Position numbers and translations under genes: made by a program. The notes under the pieces are model-generated. The model made no database searches. It was not told where the DNA came from and saw nothing but the letters and a program-made list of their open reading frames with translations. This document shows, piece after piece, positions 52,897 through 61,996 of a stretch of 64,000 bases of DNA. Source of the DNA: JBBRHQ01 sp963725315 (GTDB lineage: Bacteria; Actinomycetota; Thermoleophilia; Solirubrobacterales; 70-9); assembly GCA_963725315.1 (NCBI GenBank), contig CAVRYA010000009.1, positions 1-64,000 of the forward strand, given 5' to 3'. The first letter of the stretch is position 1; each line of letters opens with the position of its first letter.

Positions 52897-54081
52897 TCAG
52901 GTGGCGTCGAGGACGACCGCGAGCCCCTGGCCGACGCCGATGCAGATCGTCGCCAGCCCCCATCCGCCTCCCTGGCGGCGGAGCTCGTGGGCGAGGGTCC
53001 CGAGGATGCGGATCCCGGAGGCGCCGAGAGGGTGCCCGATCGCGATCGCGCCGCCGTTCGGGTTGAGCTTCTCGGGATCGAGCTCGGGCCAGCCGGCGAG
53101 ACAGGCGAGCGACTGGCTGGCGAAGGCCTCGTTCAGCTCCACCGCGGCCAGGTCGTCCCAGCCGATGCCGGCGCGCGCGAGGGCGTCGTTGGCGGCCCGC
53201 ACCGGGCCGATCCCGAAGACGTCGGGGTCGACGCCGGCGGCGGCGCGGGAGGCGATCCGCGCCAGCGGCTCGCGGCCGGTCCGCTGCGCTGCGGTCTCGT
53301 CGCCGATCAGGGTCGCCGCGGCGCCGTCGTTGAGCGGCGAGGCGTTGCCGGCGGTCACGGTCCCGCCCTCGCGAAAGGCCGGCCGCAGCTTCGAGAGCGC
53401 CTCGATCGTGGTCTCCGAGCGGATGCTCTCGTCGCGCTCCAGCTCGACGCCGGGTACCGCGACGACCTGGGGGTCGTAGAAGCCCCGCTCCCAGGCGGCG
53501 GCCGCCAGCCGGTGGCTGCGCAGCGCGAACTCGTCCTGGGCGGAGCGTGAGATCGAGTGCAGATCGGCGAGGTGCTCGGCGCTCTCGCCGAGCGAGATCG
53601 TCCAGCGATCCGGCATCCGCGGGTTGACCATGCGCCAGCCGAGGGTCGTCGAGTGAAGCTCCTCGTGCGTCCGAGGGAAGCCCCGGTCGGGCTTCAGCAG
53701 CACCCAGGGCGCGCGGCTCATCGACTCCACCCCGCCGGCGACGATCAGCGAGGAGTCGCCCGTCTCGATCGCCCGGCTGGCGCCGATCACCGCCTCCAAC
53801 CCGGACCCGCAGAGCCGGTTGACGGTGGCGCCCGGAAGGCTGGTCGGCAGGCCCGCCAGCAGCACCGCCATCCGGGCGACGTTCCGGTTGTCCTCCCCGG
53901 CGCCGTTGGCATCGCCGAAGAGGACGTCGTCGATCTGGGCCGGGTCGAGCCCCGGCGAGCGCTCCAGCAGGCCGCTCAGGGCGAGGGCGGCGAGGTCGTC
54001 GGGGCGGACCCCGGCAAGGGCGCCGCCGTAGCGGCCGAACGGCGTGCGCACCGCGTCGAGCAGGTAGGCGCTGCCGCTCAT
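52897..54081 (-). CDS. Thiolase (acetyl-CoA acetyltransferase family)
   Basis: A 394-residue thiolase. The nucleophilic Cys is in VNRLCGSGLEAV; the other active-site blocks are VELNEAFASQSLA, GGAIAIGHPLGASG and CIGVGQGLAVV. Full normal length. It should cleave 3-ketoacyl-CoA or condense acetyl-CoA in fatty-acid or aromatic catabolism. Its ATG overlaps the stop of the DUF2855 gene (ATGA at 54081-54078), so the two are translationally coupled. Confidence 0.95.
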   Translation of the reverse strand: MSGSAYLLDAVRTPFGRYGGALAGVRPDDLAALALSGLLERSPGLDPAQIDDVLFGDANGAGEDNRNVARMAVLLAGLPTSLPGATVNRLCGSGLEAVIGASRAIETGDSSLIVAGGVESMSRAPWVLLKPDRGFPRTHEELHSTTLGWRMVNPRMPDRWTISLGESAEHLADLHSISRSAQDEFALRSHRLAAAAWERGFYDPQVVAVPGVELERDESIRSETTIEALSKLRPAFREGGTVTAGNASPLNDGAAATLIGDETAAQRTGREPLARIASRAAAGVDPDVFGIGPVRAANDALARAGIGWDDLAAVELNEAFASQSLACLAGWPELDPEKLNPNGGAIAIGHPLGASGIRILGTLAHELRRQGGGWGLATICIGVGQGLAVVLDAT

Positions 54082-55147
54082 CGTGGCGAGAGCACGTGGC
54101 CCCGGGCGGGATCGATGCGCCCGTCGAGCAGCTCGAGGAAGGTCCGCTCGATCGCCTCGAAGCCGCTCTCGCGGGAGATCCGAAGCCAGCCCTGCGTCCA
54201 GCCGAGGTAGCTGCGCCAGGCCGTGGCGATGCGGGCCTCGAGCCCCTCGGCGCCCCAGTCGGAGCTGCGCTTGCTCGCACGGTCGGGGGCGAAGAAGAGG
54301 GCGGGCTGCGGCCCGGGCATCTCGCCGGGATCGCTCGCGGCCTGCTGCCAGTGGGTCACCCCGACGATCGCGCTGTGGACGAGCGCCTCGCCGAGGTGGC
54401 GGTGGACCGCGCCGCGCACCTCGGCATCCCCGGCCATGTCGAGGAAGACCGCGCCGTCGCGGGGCAGCGACTCGATCTGCTCGTAGGGGAGGGCCCGGTC
54501 GTAGATCCCGAGGCTCTCGACGAAGCCGAGGTTGCCGCGGCGAGGTGAGGCCGACGACCTCCCCCTCGCCGCGGCGGGAGAGGAGGAAGGCCGTGCTCAG
54601 CGCGGTCTTGCTGGAGGCGCTGGCGAGGATCACCCTGCCCGCCTCGAGCAGGCCCTCGCCGGCGAGGAAGTCGTCGATCAGGAACGAGGTCGCGAACAGG
54701 GGCCGCAGGAGCATCTGCTCGCCCTCATGGTCGGGGTCGTACAGCGGGTCGGTGGCGACCGCGCTGTAGGTGTTGTAGGTGGCGGGCAGGGAGGCGCGGT
54801 GCGGGGTCGCATCGACGAAGCCGCGCTCGGTCGGCCCGCTCGGGGGTGACGAGCAGCTCGGTGGACATCGGCAGGTAGCCGTAGACCCGGGTCCCCTCGG
54901 GAAGCTCGTCGTGCCCCGAGGCGGCCACCGTCGCGAAGCCCCAGACCGGGACCCGGCCCCAGCCTTCCTCGGCCTCGAAGAAGTCCCAGTAGGACATCGC
55001 GTCGCCCATCACCGCGTAGGTGACGTTGTTCGAGCTGAGCCCGAAGGAGTCGATCGCCAGCAGCGCCTCGCCGGGACCGGGGGCGGCCTGCGGTTGATCG
55101 ACGATCCGGCAGCGGTGCAGGTCGTCGCGCTTGACCAGCAGGTCCAT
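54078..55147 (-). CDS. DUF2855 protein, two frameshifts
   Basis: Three open segments make one protein of about 355 residues: MDLLVKRDDLHRCRIVDQPQ to STELLVTPERAD; then GFVDATPHRASLPATYNTYS, LYDPDHEGEQMLLRPLFATS and VILASASSKTALSTAFLL; then NLGFVESLGIYDRALPYEQI to the end WRSYLGWTQGWLRISRESGF. One base too many near 54837-54846 and one near 54534 break the frame (span 3n+2). The layout (groove domain then a Rossmann-like VILASASSKTA block) fits DUF2855, a medium-chain-reductase-like family without a known reaction. It is coupled to the thiolase. Confidence 0.78.
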
Positions 55148-55395
55148 CGGCCGAGCATTGCAGAAGTCAGCCGTCCTGGCGGCTTGTTTGTATGGCGGTC
55201 ATGGGAGCCCGCTTCGCGGTAGGTCCGGCCGTGATCGCCGCCTCCCTGCTGCTGGCCGCGCTGGCTGCTGACGCTCGCCTGAGCCGGCGGCATTCGGCGC
55301 GCCGCGCCAGGGGCCGGCAGCGCACCGTGCAGGCGCAGGAGCTCGGGGCGGCATTGAAGCGGGACCCCGACCGCCCGCCCCGACCACGGAGACCC

Positions 55396-55842
55396 ATGAA
55401 GAAGACCGCCCTCGCCGTCGCACTTGCCCTCGCCGCCCTCGCGGCTCCGCTCGCCGCTCCCGCGGCGGCCAAGCCCGGCCGGACCGTGGTCCGCACGGTC
55501 GTCCTGCAGACGACTGAGGGCTTCTCGACCGCGGGCACCTTCACCGGCGGGACGATGTTCGGCGGAACCGGGGAGATGCGCCAGCACGGCGCGAAGGTCG
55601 GCACCTTCTCGAGCCTCTGTACCGCCTCCTCGGCGGTGCGCGCCCAGTGCAGCGTGACCCTGGTATGGAAGGGGCGCGGGCGCGTCCAGATCGCCGGCAT
55701 GGTCAGCGTCACCGAGGAGCGCAACCTGCTCTCGATCGTCGGCGGGACCGGCAAGTTCCTCGGGGCCCGCGGGTCGGTGACGGTCGAGCGTGCATCGATG
55801 GACGGCTCGAGGCAGAAGGCGGTGCTGCGGTTCCTCAGGTGA
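55396..55842 (+). CDS. Secreted beta-barrel protein, allene-oxide-cyclase/dirigent-like
   Basis: A 148-residue protein from ATG 55396. Signal peptide MKKTALAVALALAALAAPLA, cleaved near PAAAKPG. The mature part shows a barrel pattern with FSTAGTFTGGTMFGG and SIVGGTGKFLGARGSVTVER; the last is the hallmark loop of the allene oxide cyclase/dirigent fold. Two Cys (SLCTA, AQCSV) may pair. The frame is open upstream to an ATG at 55192, but that would hide the signal peptide; the 55148-55395 stretch otherwise holds nothing I can identify. Confidence 0.7.
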   Translation: MKKTALAVALALAALAAPLAAPAAAKPGRTVVRTVVLQTTEGFSTAGTFTGGTMFGGTGEMRQHGAKVGTFSSLCTASSAVRAQCSVTLVWKGRGRVQIAGMVSVTEERNLLSIVGGTGKFLGARGSVTVERASMDGSRQKAVLRFLR

Positions 55843-56132
55843 GCCTGCCGCTGCGCCTCCTCGCGCTCCGCTACGCCTACGTCCCCGACGTCGTCGAGCG
55901 GCGCGCCCCCCATCGCGAGGCTCACCTGGAGCTGGTCCGCGGCTGGTGCGAGGAGGGAAGGCTGGTGATCGCCGGCGCCCTGGGCGATCCGCCAAGCGGG
56001 GCGATCTTCGGCTTCGACTGCGACGAGGCGGCGGTCGGTGAGTTCGTCGCCGCCGATCCCTACGTCGCGGCGGGGCTGGTCAGCGAGCGGACGGTCGAGC
56101 CCTGGACCGTGGTCGCCCTGCGCCCCTCCTGA
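55839..56132 (+). CDS. YCII-related protein
   Basis: A 97-residue protein starting at GTG 55839, which overlaps the stop of the preceding gene (GTGA), so translation is coupled. The pattern LRYAYVPDVVERRAPHREAH, LVIAGALGDPPSGAIFGF and AADPYVAAGLVSERTVEPW is that of the YCII/dimeric alpha-beta-barrel family with its conserved His and Asp. Probably a small lyase- or muconolactone-isomerase-like enzyme; substrate unknown. Confidence 0.85.
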   Translation: MSLPLRLLALRYAYVPDVVERRAPHREAHLELVRGWCEEGRLVIAGALGDPPSGAIFGFDCDEAAVGEFVAADPYVAAGLVSERTVEPWTVVALRPS

Positions 56133-56144
56133 GCGGGCCGGCCC

Positions 56145-58011
56145 TCAGGCGGCCGGCCGCTCCGCCGGGCCGGCCGCAACGACGATCGCCAGGACCTCTG
56201 CGCCGTGCTTGCGCAGGAAGCTCGGCCCGACCCCGCGAATCTGCGCCAGCTCCCCGGTCGCCTCGGGCCGGCGCGAGGCGATCGCCTCCAGCGTGCGGTC
56301 GTGGGCGACTGTGAAGGCGGGCTTGCCGGCGGCCGCCCTCATCCTCCACTCCCGCAGCGCCTCGAAGAGCTGCGAGTCCTGCCCCGATAGCTCCGGCGCC
56401 GGCTCGGTGGCGGAGCGGCGCGCCCTCCTTGCCGGGGTGACGGTGATCTCCTCGGGGTCGGGCAGCCAGTCGATCGGGTCGCAGACGTCGCAGCAGCGGC
56501 CGGCGGGGCGGCCGGCGGCGCCATCGCCGAAGTGGTCGAGGAGGGCACGGCGGCGGCAGCTCCCGGAGAAGCTGAAGGCGTCGACAGCGCGGTAGGCGCG
56601 CCAGCTTCGATCGCGGGCCTCGCGGCAGGCGGCGGCCGCGCGGCCGAGGTCGAGGGGGCTCTCCAGCTCGACCATCAGCCGCCCTCCGCCCGCGGGCTCG
56701 ATCCTCAGCGCGCCGGTGCGCTCGGCGATCGCCAGCGGGATCCGCTCCTCCTCGAGGCGCGGGTTCTCGATCCGCAGCGCGCCGCCGTCCCCGGCGGCCC
56801 GCCGCAGCCGCTCGACGTAGGCGCCGACCTCGGAGGGCTCGACGCTGCGCTGCTCGATGAACCGCACCAGCCGACCGAGGTCGGAGCGCATCGCCAGCAG
56901 CACGGCGCGGGACTGCTCGCCGTCGCGCCCGGCGCGGCCGGCCTCCTGGTAGTAGGCCTCGACGCTGGTCGGTATCGCCCAGTGCCAGACCGAGCGCACG
57001 TTCGCCTTGTCCACCCCCATCCCGAAGGCGTTGGTCGCGGCGATCACCTCGGCGTCGCCGGTCATGAAGCGGTGCTGGGCGGCGGCGCGCTCGTCCGGGG
57101 CCATGCCGGCGTGGTAGGCGACGCTCTGAAGACCGGCCGAGCCGTAGCGCCTCGCAGACCGACTCGGTGTCGCGGCGGGTCCCGCAGTAGACGATCGCCG
57201 GGCGGTTGGCGGGGTCGGCCAGCCCGATCTCCAGGAGCCGCTGCTTCCGCGCCTTCGAGCCCTTGCCCTCGAGGCGGACGATGTCGAAGGAGAGGTTGGG
57301 GCGGTCGAATCCGGAGCGGACCATCAGCGGCTCGCGGAGGCCGAGCCGCTCGACCACCTCCGCCGCCACCTCCTCGGTCGCGGTCGCCGTGCAGGCCATG
57401 ACCGCCGGGCGACCGAGCCGCTCCAGCGCCTTCGGCAGGCGCAGGTAGTCGGGGCGGAAGTCGTGACCCCACTCGGAGAGGCAGTGGGCCTCGTCCACCG
57501 CCATCAGGTCGACGCGACGTTGCGATACGGCGTCGAGGAAGGCGGGCGAGCCGAACCGCTCGGGGGAGCAGTAGGCGATCCGCGCCTGCCCGCCGCGGAT
57601 CTTCGCCAGGGCGCCGCGGGCCTGCTCCTCGGCCATTCCCGAGGCGATCATCACCGCCGGGTGCCCATCCGCCGCCAGCCGCCGCCACTGGTCGGCCATC
57701 AGCGCGATCAGCGGGCTGACCACGATCGTCAGGCCCTCGCCGGCCAGCCCCGGCAGCTGGTAGCAGAGGCTCTTGCCGCCGCCGGTCGGCATCACGATCA
57801 GCGAGTCGCGCCCGGCCAGCCCCGCCTCGACCGCCTCTCGCTGGCCCGGGCGGAACTCGGAGTGGCCGAGGTGGGCGAGCAGGGCGTCGGGATCTCGGGG
57901 GCCCTGGTAGGCCCGCAGCGGGACCGCCGCGATCTCGTCCTCGCTGCGGCCGAGGCCGCGCAGCGCCAGCTGGGCTTCGGCCTGAAGGGGATCGAGCTCA
58001 GCTCGGGGCAC
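56145..58011 (-). CDS. recQ: RecQ-family DNA helicase, one frameshift
   Basis: A superfamily 2 helicase. N-terminal RecA domain: FRPGQREAVEAGLAGRDSLI, Walker A MPTGGGKSLCYQLP, VVSPLIALMADQW, VDEAHCLSEWGHDFRPDY and ACTATATEEV. Near 57141-57152 an extra base breaks the frame; repaired it reads GSAGLQSVAYHAGMAPDER and goes on with ATNAFGMGVDKANVRSVWHW, QEAGRAGRDG, the zinc cysteines CCDVCD and an HRDC end (IRGVGPSFLRKHGAEVLAIV). It unwinds DNA in recombinational repair. Start GTG 58011; repaired length about 621 residues. Confidence 0.9.
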
Positions 58012-58062
58012 GTGGCGAGACTAGGGGACGGGTCCGATGACTCTCCCCCTTAGGATGGCCTC

Positions 58063-59022
58063 GTGATCGACCCGCTCGAGCGCTGGCGGCGATATGGGGA
58101 GAAGCCCGACTACGCGGGGCTTCCGAGCTTCAGCGGGGTGTCCTACACCGAGGACGCGGCAGAGCTGGCCGGCGCCGACGTGGCGATCGTCGGCGCTCCG
58201 ACCGACGACCTCGTCTCCGACCGGCCCGGGGCGCGCTTCGGGCCGCGGGCGATCCGCGCCGCGAGCTGCCCGCCCGGCCCCCACCTGGAGGCGAAGGTGG
58301 ACGGCTTCGCCGAGCTGCGGGTCCTCGACTACGGCGATGCGCCGGTGCTCCCGGCAGACCCCGCCCGCACCCACGAGGCGATCGAGGCGACGGTGGGGGA
58401 GGTGCTGGAAGCCGGGGCGATCCCGATCGTGCTCGGCGGCGATCACGGCATCGCCGAGCCCGACATCAGGGCCTGCGCGGCCCGCCACGGCGCGGTCGGG
58501 CTGATCCACTTCGACACCCACACCGACACCGGCGAGGAGGTCTTCGGGGTCGAGGTCTCGCACGGGACGCCGATGTTCAGGCTGATCGAGCAGGGCGCGA
58601 TCGACCCGAGCCGCTACGTCCAGGTCGGCCTCCGCGGCTACTGGCCCGGGGAGGAGGAGTTCGGCTGGCAGGCGGAGCGGGGCATCACCAGCTTCTTCAT
58701 GCACGACGTGCGCGACCTCGGGATCTCCGAGGTGACCGATCTGGCGATCGCCGCGGTGGGAAGCGGCCCGCTCTTCCTCTCGGTCGACATCGACGTGCTC
58801 GACCCGGCCTTCGCCCCCGGCACCGGGACGCCCGAGCCCGGGGGCATGACCAGCGCCGATCTGCTCTGGGCCGCCCGCCAGATCGCCGCCCGCACCGAGC
58901 TGGTCGGGGCAGAGGTGGTGGAGGTGATCCCCACCGCGGTCGGCTCGGCCGACATCACCGCCCTGGCGGCCGAGCGGATCGTCCGCGAGATCGTCACCGG
59001 CATCGCCGTCGCCCGCAGGTAA
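58063..59022 (+). CDS. speB: Ureohydrolase, agmatinase-like
   Basis: A 319-residue enzyme of the arginase/agmatinase family. Manganese ligands are in VLGGDHGIAEPD, IHFDTHTDTGEE and LSVDIDVLDPAFAPGTGTPE. The last motif and the lack of arginase-type loops favour agmatinase, guanidinobutyrase or a related guanidino-acid hydrolase releasing urea. It starts at GTG 58063. Neighbours (amine oxidase, ABC-transporter fragment, acyl-CoA dehydrogenase) support a role in polyamine breakdown; the symbol is tentative. Confidence 0.87.
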   Translation: MIDPLERWRRYGEKPDYAGLPSFSGVSYTEDAAELAGADVAIVGAPTDDLVSDRPGARFGPRAIRAASCPPGPHLEAKVDGFAELRVLDYGDAPVLPADPARTHEAIEATVGEVLEAGAIPIVLGGDHGIAEPDIRACAARHGAVGLIHFDTHTDTGEEVFGVEVSHGTPMFRLIEQGAIDPSRYVQVGLRGYWPGEEEFGWQAERGITSFFMHDVRDLGISEVTDLAIAAVGSGPLFLSVDIDVLDPAFAPGTGTPEPGGMTSADLLWAARQIAARTELVGAEVVEVIPTAVGSADITALAAERIVREIVTGIAVARR

Positions 59023-59031
59023 CTGGACGGC

Positions 59032-60228
59032 TCAGTGGATCGTCGCTTCCACTCCGCGGCGCTCCAGGGCGCGGGCGATGATCAGCCGCTGGATCTCGGA
59101 GGTGCCCTCCCAGATCCGGTCGACCCGCAGCTCCCGCCAGAAGCGCTCGGCGAGGTTGGTGCGGATGTAGCCGCGGCCGCCGAAGATCTGCACGGCCCGG
59201 TCGGCTGCGCGGCAGGCGGCCTCGCTGACGAAGAGCTTCGCCATCGAGGCCTTGGCGTGGACGATCTTGCCGGGCGCGCCGGCGTCGGCGAGCTGCGCCA
59301 CCTGGGCGGTGAGCAGGCGCCCGGCGGCGGCGTCCGCGGCCGAGTCGGCGAGCGGGAAGGAGACCCCCTGGTAGTCCATGATCCGCTGGCCCCCCTGCTC
59401 GCGCTCAAGCGCCCAATCGGTCGCCTCATCGATCAGCCGCCACATCGCCCCGAGCCCGTGGGTCGCGATCCCGAGCCGCTCCTCCGTGAACCAGAGGCGC
59501 TGCAGGTCATCGCCCTCGCCGAGGCCGCCGAGGATCGCCTCGTCGGTGACCTCGACCCCGCTGAAGCGGACGGTCGGGTGCCCGTGGGGGTAGTTGTGCG
59601 TGAAGGGCGGGTCGTCGACGAACTCGACCCCGGCGGCCCCGGGCTCGACCAGGAAGAGGGTCGGCAGGCGCTCGTCGCCGTCGATCGCGTTGGCCATGAC
59701 GATCATCACCAGGGCGGCGTCGGCCGAGGTGACGAACCATTTCTCTCCCTCGATCACCCAGCCGCCGTCGCTGTGGGTCGCGGTGGTCGCGATCTTCGAG
59801 GGATCCGAGCCGGCGTGCTCCTCGGTCACCGCGTAGGCGGTGTCGCCCTCGCCCCGCAGCGCCGGGCGAAGGTAGCGCTCGATCTGCTCCGAGGTGCCCA
59901 GCTCGAGCACGTTGTAGGCCCCCGGCACGTACCAGTGCAGGCCGTTGGTGCAGCGGCCGAACTGCTCCCCGACGAGGAAGGTCTCGAACATCGACCAGCC
60001 CTGGCCGCCGTTCTCGGGCTTGTGGCGGCCGCCGTTGAGGCGGGCCTCGATCGCCGCCGCGCGGATCTCCTCGATCTCCGCTTCGGGGAGGCGGCCGCCC
60101 TTTCTCTCCGAGATTTCCTCGCGCGGGATCAGCTCCTCCTCGGTGAAGCGGCGGGCGCGCGCCTGCAGCTCCTCCTGGGAGGGGGTCAGCTCGAGGCCGA
60201 CGGCGGCGGGGGTGGCGGTGGCGGTCAT
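59032..60228 (-). CDS. Acyl-CoA dehydrogenase
   Basis: A 398-residue flavoenzyme. FAD-contact motifs are YAVTEEHAGSDPSKIATTAT and WFVTSADAALVMIVMA; the C-terminal helix bundle has AVQIFGGRGYIRTNLAERFW and VDRIWEGTSEIQRLIIARAL with the usual catalytic-base Glu of WEGTSE. It should introduce a 2,3 double bond into an acyl-CoA. Its ATG overlaps the stop of the gene upstream by four bases (ATGA). Confidence 0.93.
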   Translation of the reverse strand: MTATATPAAVGLELTPSQEELQARARRFTEEELIPREEISERKGGRLPEAEIEEIRAAAIEARLNGGRHKPENGGQGWSMFETFLVGEQFGRCTNGLHWYVPGAYNVLELGTSEQIERYLRPALRGEGDTAYAVTEEHAGSDPSKIATTATHSDGGWVIEGEKWFVTSADAALVMIVMANAIDGDERLPTLFLVEPGAAGVEFVDDPPFTHNYPHGHPTVRFSGVEVTDEAILGGLGEGDDLQRLWFTEERLGIATHGLGAMWRLIDEATDWALEREQGGQRIMDYQGVSFPLADSAADAAAGRLLTAQVAQLADAGAPGKIVHAKASMAKLFVSEAACRAADRAVQIFGGRGYIRTNLAERFWRELRVDRIWEGTSEIQRLIIARALERRGVEATIH

Positions 60229-60668
60229 GGTCCTCCGTTTCGGTTGTCGGCCTGCTGGTCGGCGTGGAAGGCGTCGATCGCCCGCTCCAGCGCGACCCGC
60301 TCCGCCTCGGTCCGCTCGGCGGCGTCGCCGGGCAGGCCGAGCAGGAGCCGGTGGTGATTGGCGAGCACCTCGAGCGCGGCCTCCCGCTGGGCGGCGCTGA
60401 GCCCCACCTCGGGCGAGTCGAGCAGCAGACTCACCACCTCACTGAGGTATCCGAGCCAGTCGCTCTCCCGCCCCCTGACGACGATCTCCTCGACGGCCGA
60501 GCGCTCCCGATCGAGCGCCTCGCCGAGCCCGCGCCCCTCGCCGCTTCGCAGGGCGGCGACGACCGGCGGCAGCTCGCGCTCCGGCTCGGGGGTGAGTGAG
60601 AGCCAGCCGATCCCGGCATCGCGATCTTCCCGCCACCACGGCGGGAGCAGTGATCTTGCGCTCCCCAT
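60225..60668 (-). CDS. Helical protein of unknown function, coupled to acyl-CoA dehydrogenase
   Basis: A 147-residue protein with a Trp-rich start (LLPPWWREDRDAGIGWLSL) and two long charged helices (GEALDRERSAVEEIVVRGRE and LEVLANHHRLLLGLPGDAAE). No signal peptide or known motif. Its stop overlaps the acyl-CoA dehydrogenase start as ATGA, so the two form an operon led by this gene. It is divergent from the Rieske oxygenase across the dyad at 60684-60717. It may be a small partner protein. Confidence 0.7.
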   Translation of the reverse strand: MGSARSLLPPWWREDRDAGIGWLSLTPEPERELPPVVAALRSGEGRGLGEALDRERSAVEEIVVRGRESDWLGYLSEVVSLLLDSPEVGLSAAQREAALEVLANHHRLLLGLPGDAAERTEAERVALERAIDAFHADQQADNRNGGP

Positions 60669-60683
60669 GGACGTATGTTAGCG

Positions 60684-60717
60684 TGACTGATTACAAAGTC
60701 AGCCACGGCTGCTTTGT
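60684..60717. promoter_or_regulatory. Dyad in a divergent promoter region, probable TetR site
   Basis: TGACT (60684-60688) and AGTCA (60697-60701) form a 5-8-5 dyad. A second, overlapping one pairs ACAAAG and CAGCC (60693-60704) with GGCTG and CTTTGT (60707-60717), with one bulged T. They lie about 16-50 bases upstream of the minus-strand operon (ATG 60668) and 85-120 bases before the Rieske ATG, so a single regulator, plausibly the TetR at 61993, could control both. Confidence 0.55.
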
Positions 60718-60801
60718 GAGTGGAGGAGAGCGTGGACGCGCCCGGTGACGGTTCGGGCTGTTGTACGACTGAGCACAAGATCAGGAGAAGGAGTCTTGGC
60801 G

Positions 60802-61996
60802 ATGACCCCCGATTCCCTCGAAACCCTCAGCGCTGAGAGCAACGGAGCGAGCGCCCGCGGCACCCCGGTCGAGGGCGGCCACGGATTTGCCGGCGCCGGA
60901 GCGGCACTGGACGCTCGCCTCTACTTCGACCCGGAGGCCGCGGCGCTCGAGCAGTCGGCGATCTTCGAGCGCACCTGGCAGCTCGCGGGCCACGTCAGCG
61001 ACCTGCCCGAGACCGGGCTCCTACGTCACCGCCAGCGCCGGCTCGCAGTCGTTGATCGTGATCCGCGGCAAGGACGGCGAGCTGCGGGCGTTCCGCAACG
61101 TTTGCCGCCACCGCGGGCGCCGGCTGATCGGCGAGGCCTCGGGCTGCTCCCGGGCGATCCGCTGCGCCTACCACGGCTGGACCTACGCGCTCGACGGCAA
61201 GCTGCTCGGGGCTCCGGAGCTGCGCAGCTTCCCCGGCGGGGTCGATCGCCCCAGCCTCGGCCTGCACGGCGCCCGGGTGGAGGTGATCTGCGGTCTCGTC
61301 TTCGTCAACCTCGACCCCGAGGCGACCCCGCTCGCCGAGCTGCTCGGCGACCTGCCGCAGCGGCTCGAGCGATACGACATCCCATCGCTGGTGCGGGCCG
61401 ACGGCGGCCGCGACCACACCCAGGGCGCCAACTGGAAGGTCGTCGCCGACAACTACCTCGAGGGCTACCACGTGCCGATCGCCCATCCCGGGCTGATGCG
61501 GCTGCTCGACTACGAGCGCTACGTGCCCGACATCGCCGAGAACTACGTCTGGTTCGAGGCGCCGATGCGCTCCGAGCCCTCCGAGAACCGCACCGAGCGC
61601 CTCTATCAGCGGCTGGTGCGCCCGATGGGGAAGCTGACCGGAGCCGATCGCGACGTCTGGCGCTACGTCTTCATCTACCCGAACACGGCGATCGACCTCT
61701 ACCCCGACCAGGTCGGCTACTGGCAGATCAACCCGCACGGCCCCGAGCGCACCCGCGACGCGTTCGCGCTCCTCCGCCCCCGCGAGGAGGGCCTGCGCGA
61801 CCGCCTCATCCGCGGGCTCAACGACCGCGTCAACGACCTGGTCAGCGACGAGGACGTCGAGCTGGTCGAGGCCGTGCAGAGCGGCCTGAAGACCACCGGC
61901 TACCGCTGCGGCCCGCTGAACGAGCGCGAGGCTGCGGTCGGCTGGCTCGCCTCCAAGGTCCGCGCCGACCTCGCCGCCGCCGGAGAGCGCCGTTGA
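60802..61996 (+). CDS. Rieske non-haem iron oxygenase, alpha subunit, one frameshift
   Basis: From ATG 60802 (GAAGGAG upstream) the frame reads to DLPETG and is shifted at the GGG 61015-61017. With GG it continues SYVTASAGSQSLIVIRGKDG. The Rieske cluster is CRHRGRRL plus CAYHGWTY; the mononuclear iron site is DNYLEGYHVPIAHPGL. Repaired length about 397 residues, span 3n+1. Such proteins hydroxylate aromatics or N-demethylate quaternary amines (glycine betaine, stachydrine, carnitine). The amine-related neighbours favour the latter, by inference. No reductase gene is seen in the window. Confidence 0.88.
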
